Source: Amorphophallus konjac (Eukaryota; Streptophyta; Magnoliopsida; Alismatales; Araceae). Taken from it: a DNA stretch of 64,000 nt. The notes under the pieces were generated by a model that saw nothing but the letters and a program-made list of their open reading frames with translations, did not search any database and was not told the DNA's origin. Made by a program: the position numbers and the translations under genes. The stretch is from assembly GCA_022559845.1 (NCBI GenBank), contig CM040126.1, positions 145,770,064 to 145,834,063 of the forward strand, written 5' to 3'. Shown in pieces: positions 43,907-54,354 of the stretch. Each line of letters begins with the position of its first letter. Positions within the stretch are counted from its first letter, which is position 1.

Positions 43907-44148
43907 TGGCTGAGAGATGGTGAGGAGCGCTACCTAAGAGCACGAGAGCGTGGCTTTCGTGTTAGTAGCTTTCTTGCTGCCCCCACGGATCAACGTTGGG
44001 GTGTAGGAAGAGGAGGAGGAGTACAGAACGGTAGGAGTACCGATTTTCGTAGCTGGGTAGCACCCTTGAGAGCATTCTGCCCAGAGAGTAGCGGGACGAG
44101 TAATGCAGAGAGAGAGGGCGGAACTTGATGTAATTTTTTTATTTTTGG

Positions 44149-44154
44149 AATAAA
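44149..44154 (+). terminator. Polyadenylation signal of gene C
   Basis: AATAAA lies about 240 bp after the gene C stop in a T-rich context, and is the likely 3' end of the antisense cluster. Confidence 0.45.
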
Positions 44155-44159
44155 ATACA

Positions 44160-45929
44160 AGGTTCAGTTTGTTTGGTTTCCACCTTTGCTTTTATCGCCT
44201 CGAATCCCTGCACACATCACTGAGACAAACAAATCAGAATTTCTGTTCTGACTTGGCCCCTTGCTCAATAAGCAAATGGTTACTTTGACTGTCCTTTATA
44301 ACTGGTCAAGGGGCCAAGCCTTTTATTTAACGAAGGCAAGGGAAAGATGCGGTGATGATGAATGCAGCAGACAAGCACACGAATGCAAGCGATATTAAAG
44401 ATGAAATGCTGCATATAGACGTAATCACGTAAAAATGATTTGTTTTTCTTTTATATTTGGCATTTTTTGTTGTTGTTTTGTTATAATTTTTTTTGTTGTT
44501 GTTTGCAAATATGTACATTTTCTCTTTTTCCATTTTTTTGTTGTTATTTTTATCATTTCATTTTTTATTGCTAACGCCTGGCAAGCACCCAAAGGGCACC
44601 TAACCTATATGAGAACAGGGGTTTCTTACTAACCTCCCAGGTATCCTAAGTGCACATCTAGGTTGATTTGGGCCTCTAGACCCCTCGAATGATGATCCCG
44701 TTGGCTAAGACTTACCCTGATGACAATACCGTCATGCCATGCTTAGGCTCCCAGTCGCTTCCGACAACAGAGATTCACCTAAAAGGTGTTTGAGGTAAAT
44801 GATTTGCCCGACCCGGGTCTATTTTCTCACAACTCTAGATGGTATATGATGGAACACCCTGGAACCCTAACGACCAACCGCGCGACGCTGACTCAGAATC
44901 AGACGCCGTCGCACCTAGAGGTGACGCGCTTGCATTGGCCTAAGCCCAAGGTTAAACAAGAAGACATCAAGATGGTAAACAGGGGTCTTGACCAGCCAGA
45001 AACACAGAGACTCCTTCGCAGTGATAGCTTCTGCTTTTCAAAGTAGGCAACCATATATTTGTATTAAAATAAGGTCGCAAACCTTGGCGGGTTTTGCCCT
45101 TCAGACATTCCGTCGAGCTTTCACCTTTAAAGGAAGAAGGAAGAGCGTAGGGGATAAACCTCTTGAGAGGATCGGCAAAACCGTTAACCCGGCGAGCCAA
45201 TAAGGGCCCATTTAACTCTTTCCTTTCGGACAATTTCGGACCAAATCCCGAGCATTTACATTCCATGGCCCCTTTTGTGGATTCAGACTTTTGCTTTGAG
45301 GGGTTTCATTTATCGCATCAGGCACGGTCACGACCAGTCTTTTCTCTTGATTTTGATTTTGTGTTTCTTTTTGCGAGGGAGATATAGTCATTTGACGTTT
45401 GTGAGCTCCCTTTCGTATGCCTGCGGGGACACTGCCCTCTTCTCGTGCTCTGATCGATGCTCGAGGAAATGGATCCTACTCTTGCCCTTGGGGGTTTGAG
45501 TTTTGGTTTCCCATGCTCAGCGTTTTAAGGGTGCCGACTGTCTCATTTGGTCGAAGAGAAAATAATAAAGATTACAGCTTCTGGAGATCTTCCGAAAGAG
45601 GCCCCACCATAGGTGATGCTACCAACTTTTTTTAGGATAAAATGCATAAGTGAGTACATGTTGGCTTCCTTCGAGCGAGCATAGGCCGACGTGGCCGGAC
45701 AGGGATCTCCACGGTTCTGGCAAACCAAGACCCGGTTCCTACCAAGCCTTAATGGGCCCTATCCTAACATAAAGGTTGGATGCAGGGACTTACCTACATG
45801 GTGACCACCAAGCATCGGCATTTTGAATTTTCCATATTTTTAGTGATTTTCAATATTTTTTTGTTTTTGATGTTTTCTTTCATTTCGTCATTTTTTTGTT
45901 TTTTGACACTAAGCTAAGGGTAGTACTTT
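44160..45929. other. Spacer between gene C and Tat integrase
   Basis: This 1.8 kb separates the convergent plus-strand gene cluster and the minus-strand gag-pol. It is T-rich at 44420-44570 and 45830-45905. I find no supported gene. It probably contains the 3' ends of both transcripts. Confidence 0.5.
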
Positions 45930-47357
45930 TTAAGATAAAGCCCGTTCCAAGGGTGGGATAACTCGGTCCCTTCGGCGTTGAGGGTACACGGCTTGAATTA
46001 CAAATGGTCCTTCCCAATTGGGTTGGAGCTCAGAATGCGGCCCTCCAGGTTTGACAAAAATTCGTTTTATGACCATCTCACCGACTTTGAATTTTCTCTC
46101 AACGACTCTCTTTTGGTAAAAGCGAGCGAGTCTATTTTGATACACACGCGCATGCTCGGTAGCGGCCAGCCGCTTCTCATCCAAGAGTTCTAACTGGGCG
46201 AGGAGTGAATTACGATAGTCGTCGAGGGGAAATTCCTCATCCAATTGTACCCTGAGATAAGGGATCAGAGTCTCGTACGGAACTACCGCTTCCATACCAT
46301 AAGTAAGGGCAAATGGAGTCTGCCCGGTGGGGGTACGGATTGAAGTGCGATAGGCCCATGGAGCTTCGATAAGCTTTTCTGGCCAGTCTGAAAACTTACT
46401 GGACTCGCAGGTTTTCTTGATGATTTTGATCAATGTTTTATTGGTGGCCTCCACTTGGCCATTACCTTGTGGGTAATAAGGCGATGAATGATGCAATGCA
46501 ATTGCGTACCTTTTGCAGAGGTCCTGAAGGTCCTGAGAAATGAACTGTGGCCCATTGTCGGTGACGATTGTGCTCGGGACGCTGAACCTGGCGAGGATGT
46601 TCTTCATGATGAACTTGCAGACTGTTGATGCCTTGATTTCCGCGTAAGCTTCGGCTTCGGCCCATTTGGTGAAGTATTCCGTCGCAGTAAGGATGAAAGA
46701 TTTCTGTTTGGTGAGGGAATTGGGATCACCTAGGGGACCGATGATGTCGAATACCCACATGGAGAAAGGCCATGGGGAGGATATTGGATGAAGTGAGGAA
46801 GATGGTGAATAGATTTTATCGGCGTGAAGTTGACACTTGACACACCTACAGACATAGACAGCACAATCCTCTTCCATAGTGGGCTAGTAAAAGCCTTGCC
46901 TAATGATCTTCTTGGCGAGCATCTGGCTATTCACGTGGCCACCGCACACACCCGAGTGTGCTTCTTCTACGTATTTCCAAACCTCATTGTCGTCAAGACA
47001 CCTTAACAGAACGCTAGAAAGGCTCCTCCTATAGAGTAGACCTCCAACCAATGTGTATTTCTGAGCCACCCTTCTTATGGCTTTCTTATCTTCTGTGGTG
47101 GCTCCTTCAAGATAAGACTAATCTTTACAATATTTGACAATTTCATAGAACCATGGTTTCTCATCGTCAGCCAGCTCTTCTTCGACTTCTGCCAGCATGA
47201 TCTCCCTCTTCTCAAGAATTTCTCCCTTCTGGATCTTTTGTAGGACTCGTTCCTTGATCTTTAAGAGGTAAGGGTCCTGAACGGCAGGGACAAGACGCTT
47301 GTAGAGAATGATGGATCTAAACCATGCACCTAAAGGGAATTTGAAGGATGACGCCAA
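45930..47357 (-). pseudogene. int: Tat integrase
   Basis: On the minus strand, from 47357: the connection after RNase H, then the zinc-binding HHCC module (EAHSGVCGGH and CRCVKC, about 46985-46850), broken by a TAG that replaces Trp in FYW (46887). The 315-codon frame 46877-45930 holds the core with all three acidic residues: Asp in MWVFDIIGPLG, Asp in VTDNGPQF and Glu in GNGQVEATNKT. The C terminus has the GPF/Y-type segment NWEGPFVIQAVY and no chromodomain, as expected outside the chromoviruses. A second stop separates 47118 from 47069. Integrase would insert the cDNA into the genome. Confidence 0.88.
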
Positions 47358-47384
47358 GGAGGTGAGGGCATCGGCCAGAATGTT

Positions 47385-48326
47385 CTATTCGCGAGGAACA
47401 TGGACAAAGATCAACTTGGTGAATAATTTGGCATAGGCGGAGACCAGCTCCTGATAGGGTTTGAGCTTGGGATCGAGGGTGCGATATTTGGTAAGCACTT
47501 GGCGGAGAACAAGTTGACTATCACCCACGACTTGCAACTCAGTAATATAGAAAGAATGGGCTAGTTCCAGGCCAGCTAGAAGAGCCTCGTATTCAGCGAT
47601 GTTGTTAGTGACTGGGAACGCGAGCTGAAATGCCTCTGGGATGGTAACGCCTTCAGGCGTTAGAAGGACAATGCCGATACCCTTCCCTTGGGAATTTAGA
47701 GCTCCATCAAAATATAATGTCCACATTGGCTTGTCGGATTGGGCGATGGACATTAGTTCCTCATCTGGAAACTCTGATTGGACAGGGTCAAACTTGGGGA
47801 GAGGATGGTGGGCGAGATGCTCGGCTATGGCATAGCCTTTAATTGCCTTTTGCTGGATGTAGGTGATGTCGAACTGGGAAAGAAAACTTTGCCAGCGTGC
47901 TAGCCTATCAGTAAGGACGGATTTCTCCAGAAGAAACTTGATAGGGTTCATGCGAGCAATCAAGTGGACCTCATGAGCCAAGAAGTAGTGCTTCAATTTT
48001 TGCACCACCCAAACGAGGGTAGAACAGGTTTTCTCCATGACTGTGTACTTCTGCTCACAGGGATTGAGAAGTTTGGACAAGTAATAGGTTGCCCGTTCCT
48101 TACCTTCTTCATCAGCTTGTGCGAGGACAGCTCCCACGGAGTCGTCCAAGACTGAGATGTAGAGTATCAGAGGTTTTTCTGGTTTGGGTGGAATGAGAAC
48201 GGGTGGACTAGCCAGATATTCCTTTAACCCTTCAAAAGTTTTTTGGCATTTAGAATCCCAGTGGAATTCTACTCCTGGCTTGGTCAACTCATAGAAAGGT
48301 CTACACCTTTGTGAGTGCTGAGACAC
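47385..48326 (-). CDS. Tat dual RNase H region
   Basis: This 313-codon open frame has two ribonuclease H modules in a row. The first (residues about 25-150, ILYISVLDDSVGAVLAQ and TCSTLVWVVQKLKHY) is the classical one linked to RT. The second (residues about 195-313) has the acidic residues of the archaeal-type enzyme: Asp in LYFDGALNSQGKG, Glu in NIAEYEALLAGLELA and Asp in VVGDSQLVLRQV. A second RNase H is diagnostic of the Tat lineage. The frame continues the RT frame across a short break at 48327-48362. Confidence 0.88.
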   Translation of the reverse strand: MSQHSQRCRPFYELTKPGVEFHWDSKCQKTFEGLKEYLASPPVLIPPKPEKPLILYISVLDDSVGAVLAQADEEGKERATYYLSKLLNPCEQKYTVMEKTCSTLVWVVQKLKHYFLAHEVHLIARMNPIKFLLEKSVLTDRLARWQSFLSQFDITYIQQKAIKGYAIAEHLAHHPLPKFDPVQSEFPDEELMSIAQSDKPMWTLYFDGALNSQGKGIGIVLLTPEGVTIPEAFQLAFPVTNNIAEYEALLAGLELAHSFYITELQVVGDSQLVLRQVLTKYRTLDPKLKPYQELVSAYAKLFTKLIFVHVPRE

Positions 48327-48362
48327 AAACTGACGAATAAACTGTAACCTCCCGATTAAACC

Positions 48363-49244
48363 TCAGACTTCCCTCAAATTCTTGGGAGGTGGCATATCCC
48401 TGATGGCCTTAGCTTTGTCGGGATCTATCTCGATCCCTCTTTTACTCACAATGAAACCCAGTAATTTACCCGATGACACACCAAACACACACTTCTTCGT
48501 GTGCATTTTCAATTGGAACTCCCTTGATCTCTGCAAGACCTTAGCCAAAACTTCTGGATGTTCTACCCTGGTTCTTGATTTCACCAATAAATCATCCACA
48601 TACACCTCCTGATATATGTGCATCATGTCATGAAATATGGCCATCATAGCTCTGTGGTAAGTAGCTCCAGCATTCTTTAACCCAAACGGCATGACCACGT
48701 AACAATATGTTCCCCAAGGGGTAGTGAATGATGTCTTCTCTTGATCCTCTTCTGCCAAACGAATTTGATTATATCCTGAAAATCCATCCATGAATGAGAG
48801 GGTCTCATATCCTGCTGTGTTGTCGATTAACACATCAATGTGAGGCAAGGGAAAATCATCCGTTGGACACGCGCGGTTAAGGTCCCGGAGGTCGATGCAA
48901 ATCCTGATTTTCCCATCTTTCTTCATGACCGGGACAATGTTTGCCACCCATTGAGGATAAAGGACGACTCTAATAAACCTGGCTTTATGGAGCTTGTCGA
49001 CTTCTTCTTTCATTTTCAAAGCCATTTGAGGGTGGAAACGTCTTAACCTTTGTTTTACCGAGACGGACCCTGGTTTTAGGGTTAAACGGTGTTCGACCAG
49101 GGTTGAATCCAGTCCTGGCATATCCTCGTAGCTCCATGCAAACGTGTCCTTATATTCCTTGAGAACTTCAATTAATGTCTCTTCTTCAGAGGGTGGTAGA
49201 TTATCACTTATGAAGATGATCCTAGGGTCTTCCTCAGTTCCCAA
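48363..49244 (-). CDS. Tat reverse transcriptase
   Basis: This 293-codon open frame shows Ty3-type RT blocks in order: KPGSVSVKQRLRRFHPQM, ANIVPVMKKDGKIRICIDLR, ACPTDDFPLPHID, LSFMDGFSGYNQI, TPWGTYCYVVMPFGLKNAGA and the active site VYVDDLLVKS, then LGFIVSKRGIEIDPDKAKA. It copies the genomic RNA into DNA. It is open, but the flanking frames are closed by stops, so the polyprotein as a whole is broken. Confidence 0.9.
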   Translation of the reverse strand: MGTEEDPRIIFISDNLPPSEEETLIEVLKEYKDTFAWSYEDMPGLDSTLVEHRLTLKPGSVSVKQRLRRFHPQMALKMKEEVDKLHKARFIRVVLYPQWVANIVPVMKKDGKIRICIDLRDLNRACPTDDFPLPHIDVLIDNTAGYETLSFMDGFSGYNQIRLAEEDQEKTSFTTPWGTYCYVVMPFGLKNAGATYHRAMMAIFHDMMHIYQEVYVDDLLVKSRTRVEHPEVLAKVLQRSREFQLKMHTKKCVFGVSSGKLLGFIVSKRGIEIDPDKAKAIRDMPPPKNLREV

Positions 49245-49250
49245 GTTGAC

Positions 49251-51075
49251 TTATTTGGTGGACTCTTCTACGGCGGTTGACGGCTCGTCGAATCTCCTTA
49301 TTCCGCTAGCATATGCGCCAGCCGCATCCTCATATTCTTCACCCTCATCTTCAGTAGGATATTCTTCATCTGTGATCTCGTAGACTCCATACCCCTCATT
49401 AATTGTGTAGTTGCCCTCACATTCTATTTCCGACAGCTGGATGGGATTTTCTAGCAACTGAGGGATGGCAAGAAGGGCCTGACACCTGGCGGCTAAATCC
49501 AGAAGGAATCGACGAGGGATCTGCCTACTCTTGGATTTCTTCCTAGGTACTACCTTTGACTTATTATTCCTAGATTGACTGACATTATTTACAGAAGAAG
49601 AACAAGATGAAGAGGATGGTGAAGAATGTACAGGGAAAGACCTCTCAGAGGAGGGGTAGAAAAGGTCGCTCATCGGACCTTGGACGGGTGGTCCGCAGGG
49701 CGTGACGCACCCGTGGGAGATGTAGGAGGTTTCCTCAATGAAGATGTGTTGTTGAGGAGTTTGGAAATTGACGTTTTTTTTCGTTTTCATTTTTGATGAC
49801 AAAATAGTGAAAAGAGATCGGAGAAAAGAGAAAAGTGGTTATGGCTAGAGGATTGGGAGGCTCGTAGAGCAGATCATGATTGAAGACCTGGCGCGGGTTG
49901 AGAAACCCGCGCAGGTATGTAAGTAGAGAGGGGGATATGGGAAGATCACCAGACAACCGTCTGGCCCAGGAAGATTACAGTAACAAAGGCTGTGACGAGT
50001 GAATGGAAAAGATGACGGCTAATGAGTCATCGGTGGTGATGGTGATGGCGGATGAAGATCCGCTGGTGACAGGGTCCTTCTGGCGAGGACAAGGATAGTT
50101 TGGAACCTTGGCAACAGTAATGATATTTTCTGGCATTCCGGAGATCAATGGCGGTCCTTCAAGCTGGGGAGACAAGAACATCCTTTCCAGTGCAACGGAA
50201 ACGTCCTGTATATCAAACCATTTGTCCCATTTGCATTCCAGGTCTTTGATCTTGCCTCTTTTGGTGACCCTCGGATATTTTTCGGCTGAATACACAACAT
50301 GCGACCCCCCATGTGCTTCCTGCGGATAATCCCCCATCTGAATAACGGGCCCTTTGTTGAAGTGGTTTTATAGGGTCCATGTGAGGGGCTTCCAATCTGC
50401 CTTGAATGGTCCTTTGAAGCCTAGGCCAAACCTGGGGTTCGGCCTAATCTCCTTTGGTGGTTTCAGCCTACCTTGTAGCTGTGCACCCAGACCTTTGCCC
50501 TGTTGATAGCCGATGTTTCTCATAATCTCCCAACCTTTGGAGTGAAAAGGGAGATATGGCGTTGTTGCCTTGATCGGCTTCTTTGGTGCTAGCGGAATGT
50601 GAGATGAATCACACACGTCCAGCAATGACAATATGGGCCGATGAGATGGCCAAACAGAGGGCAGAGAGGTGTTGATAGCAATGACTGTGATTGAAGAAGG
50701 TCCAGCAATGACTGTGATTGAAGAAGGTCTTATCTGTTCCTGTTCGACCCCACACAACTGAAGGGTGCTCATGGAGATCACATTTATGGACGCACCCGTG
50801 TCTACAAGGTATGGGTTTATGGATACCCCATTAATTTTTATTGAAACACACAATGCATATTTGTGAGCTTCCTTCGGAGCGAGCTCGTAGTTGTGGAACA
50901 TGATGGCCGGTTGCGTGTCTGTTGGGGTCAGGACGGCAGAAATATTTTCTACAGGGAGGTCCTCATTCACCATGACCTTTTGAAGATACTCCATTAAGGC
51001 TGCCTGATGGGATGTGGATCTCTGAAGCAGCTCCAGGATGGAGATCCGAGCAGGCGTCTTGTCCAGGTGTTTCAA
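49251..51075 (-). pseudogene. Tat protease with G-patch, and protease-RT linker
   Basis: The frame 51075-50368 carries the aspartic protease motif YLVDTGASINVIS (about residue 92) and ends with a glycine-rich segment GYQQGKGLGAQLQG...RFGLGFKG that resembles a G-patch. Inside the protease a 27-bp tandem duplication repeats S-S-I-T-V-I-A-G-P. The linker from 50337 to 49251 is broken into three frames and is acidic and Ser-rich, with (T/A)DEEYPTEDEGEEYED near 49350. Protease would cut the Gag-Pol polyprotein. Confidence 0.75.
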
Positions 51076-51516
51076 CAGATCATACTGTGTTCCAGGGATA
51101 GATCTTTCCTGTTGTTCTCCATCGTCCCTCTCTGGCTAAGACTGCTCGGGATTCTGACTGTTCTAGGGGAAAACCCTGTGGAAAATCCTTCCACTCCGGA
51201 GCACCATCGCCTGCGGATTTTGTATCTCTATAGGGTAACAGTGGGTTTTAACAGAGGTTTGAGGGGTAGTGGTGGAGGAATGGTCGATGAAGCAGGGGTG
51301 ATGATGGGAGCATGGATTCTGATGAGGGGTTTGTTAGGTGGAGGCATGGTGGAGAGGGGATATCGCACGGGTTATGAAGGATAAGGGGTCTGGAAGGTGG
51401 AGGTGGAGGCAAAGTGGAAGTGGGTAAGGTTTGGAGCGGGTAGTGGTGTTGAGATGGATGGTGGGTGATGAGTGGTTTTGAAGGCATTGGCGGTGGTATG
51501 GTGGAGACAGGTGGGG

Positions 51517-53816
51517 TTACGTACGGTGGACGGGTGATAAGGGGCTTAGAAGGCATAGGGGCAAATGCAGTAGAGGTGGATGGTAAAGTGGGGGGTGAGA
51601 GAAGATGAGAGGGTGTGAGGGTGTAATGAAGGGTGTTGGCTCATAGGTTATTGGGGTGCGAATGAGAGGGCGTGATGGCAGTGGAAATGGTGAAGGCGGT
51701 ACTAACACGGGTTGATGAGAGAGAGGTGCTACCCGGGCAAGGCGAGGGGGTTGCATGATGATAGGGTTGGCGGTAGAAAGAATAGAGGTACTTTTTGGGT
51801 GCCACACCTGCTCTCTCCCGACTTCCGAGAAGGAGGAGATGGGGTTGACCTGATGATTGGGCTGTTGGTGCTCCGGTAATGGATTCTGGATTATGCCCAT
51901 GTTGGGCTGTTGTGGTTGGGCCTGCTGAGGCTGTTGTTGTTGTTGTGGTTGTTGCTGTGGCTGCTGTTGTAACTACTGCTGTTGTTGCTGGAACTGTGGC
52001 CTAGGAGGAGGTCTCCTAGCCTTGAGAGTGGCGACGTATTGCCTCATTTCATCCCAGTCAATCCCGCCTTCATCATTCGTATCGTGGATGTAATATTTAA
52101 ACTGAAAGCAGTTGTCCACTATGTGTCCTGGCTGCCTGTGATAGACGCAGTATATGGAGGTATCAACATTCGGGGGCCACACGGACCTTTCCCTGGGTAG
52201 GATGAGTGTGTTTGAGGCCATGAGGGCGTTGAAAATATCCGCTTGAGTTTCTAGCAATGGTGGGTAATAGGCTCTCTTGGGACCAATCGGCCTCCTTTGT
52301 TGCTGTGGGGGACTGTAATTTCCTGGGGTGGAACTTAGTTGTACTGAAGTGGTGGTTGTTGTTGCTGGAGTTGAGGTTGTTGCTGGGGTTGAAGTAGTTG
52401 AGGCATGTTGTTCTGAGGTGGATTGTTTTGGGGTGGAGGACGAGAGGGGAAAGGACCTGGTTGGAGGGGAAGTCGGGGCATTTAAGGAAGCCTTGGGTTG
52501 GCTGCATAGTTGGCGTTGTTGACCGCACTCACTTTCTCATTTGTCACGACCCCTTCTGTTGCTCCGCCTGGGACACCAGTGCCTGTCTTTCTGATCACCT
52601 TGGGCTTCGACGGTTCAAACATGTTCATAATGGGGGAGTCTTTTAACTGGGTTTGGATGTACCGGGCTCTTTCATAGATCTCTTCCATGGTGGTGAGCTT
52701 ATTCATGGCCATGACATGCCTGAACTGTGGGGTCGCATTGGATATGATCATCATTACTTGTTCAGGTTCCAAGAGGGTATCTCTTATTCTTTCTGCCAGA
52801 GACCTCCATCTATCAGCATAGCAGATAAAATCCTCGTCGGACTTCATCTTTTCAGCCACTAGGTCGGTAATGGAGAGAGAGGGACCGACCCTATCCCGAT
52901 ACTTTTGCAAGAACCTTCTCTAGACTGTTTCAAAATTCTCGACCTCGCGGGGCTCCAAAGAATAGAACCACTCTAGCGCAGTACCGTCCAATGACCTCCG
53001 AAAGAGATATGCCAGGGATCCCTGGTCGTTTTGTCAATAGGAGGACTCATACATGAAATCCTTGAGGTGAATGAAGGGGTTGCCAGTGCCATTGTACCTG
53101 CGGTACGTGGGCATTTCGGAGGGAGGAAGATGGATGACCGGAAAGATTGGCAAAGCAACCTCCGGGGTGGATTTCACGTCCACCATTTTCTTCAAATTCT
53201 GAAACTATTCGTCCATCCTATTGAACCTATTGAGGAGCGATTGAGCGAGCTCCTCGGGTGGTGAAGGTGGCACTTGCCACTGAGGAGGAAAATGTCTCCC
53301 GGAGACTTGAGGGGGAAACCCCGAAAGAGAGGGAGCTGTCGGGCCACCGATAGTTGGCCCCAGTTGAAGCGGTATGTGGGGAACAACAGGGGTTTGAGAT
53401 TGCGAAGGGAACTGGAATGAGGGTGGTTGTTGGCTCGCTTGCCCTTGAAGCGAGGGAGATTGGATGGCTTGTGCCAGTGAAGGAGATGGAATGGCCCGCA
53501 CCGATTCTTGGAGAGGTGCGATGGCCGGAGTTGATTCCTAGGGAGCGGGGGAAATAGATTTCCCCTTCAGAATGGTCTGGAAGGCCCGGAGCTGCTCAGA
53601 GGTAAGCTCCGTGTTGGCGAGGACACCTAGCAAAGAGGAGATGTCCTGTGGTGGGGGTGTATCCCCCGTGGTAACCTGCACCTCACGTGAGGGCTCATGG
53701 GAAGGACCCGCGTCCATAGCATGGACTCGCGGCTCGACTGACTCACCACGACCAGGGTGGTTCTCCTCAAAAGACTCGTGAGCCATGCTTACAGTTTTTC
53801 CGGAACGTAAAAACAT
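51517..53816 (-). pseudogene. gag: Tat gag, broken
   Basis: The start is ATG 53816 (MFLRSGKTVSMAHESFEENH; a second ATG follows at residue 11). The frame passes a TAG near 53539, a Pro/Gln-rich part and a stop near 53205. The capsid region (YRRYNGTGNPFIHLKDFMYE near 53080, DGTALEWFYSLEPREVENFE near 52960) contains a TGA at 53034-53036 and a TAG replacing Trp near 52921. The frame 52910-52482 completes the capsid. A CX2HX4HX4C knuckle (CVYHRQPGHIVDNC) is at about 52150, followed by a Gln tract and Pro-rich sequence to about 51517. There is no complete frame. Confidence 0.82.
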
Positions 53817-54330
53817 ACACTAGCAACCAAATAGCAGAGATTATCAAACAAGTGGATGCCTTTACGCCCTTTTTTGTGTTTTAATTTTGATGATTTTTTT
53901 GTGTTTTTAACCAGATCTGAAGTTCACATAAAATAGGGACCCTAGTTCATTTTTGTTTTCACCACCGTGTCAGCTAGGGGCTCTCGTCTCACCACGAATG
54001 GGTCGACTAACTCCGGGGAACTTCAATGGTACAACCGGCCCAGTGAACGAAGAGGAGATTCTTCGATGTCGAAGACTTACGGAGGTCCCAGTGGAGGAGA
54101 TTCTAGTCCGTCGAGAGGAATTCTCAAACGGAGAGTCCTTTCTTCACCGAGAGAGGGTGATCCTTAGAAAAAATAAAAAAAGAATAGAAAAGAGGGGTAG
54201 ATGTATGCAATGGAATGTTGACTGAGATATGGGGCACAAAAGAACAAGAAAACAACCAAGATATGACAACACACAAGAGATAGTAAAGCAAATCACAAGA
54301 AATTGCAAGGGTAACTGAAAGAAAGCAACA
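53817..54330 (-). other. Untranslated leader of giant Tat element
   Basis: The 0.5 kb between primer-binding site and gag includes the segment shared with the left Tat-like element (53990-54130). It is shorter than the 1.2 kb leader of that element and lacks its hairpin array. Confidence 0.6.
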
Positions 54331-54351
54331 GAAGTCCCACCGTGATCGCCA
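54331..54351 (-). promoter_or_regulatory. Primer-binding site of giant Tat element
   Basis: The minus strand starts TGGCGATCACGGTGGGACTT, three bases from the LTR. It is nearly the same as the site at 1931-1948. Confidence 0.75.
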
Positions 54352-54354
54352 ATC

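Noticed and set aside
13128..44154. PMD genes as host genes into which transposons inserted
   Set aside because: They lie between pol and the 3' LTR of one element bounded by a duplication, and they share its palindromes. Capture from the host in the past is possible, but at this locus they are element cargo.
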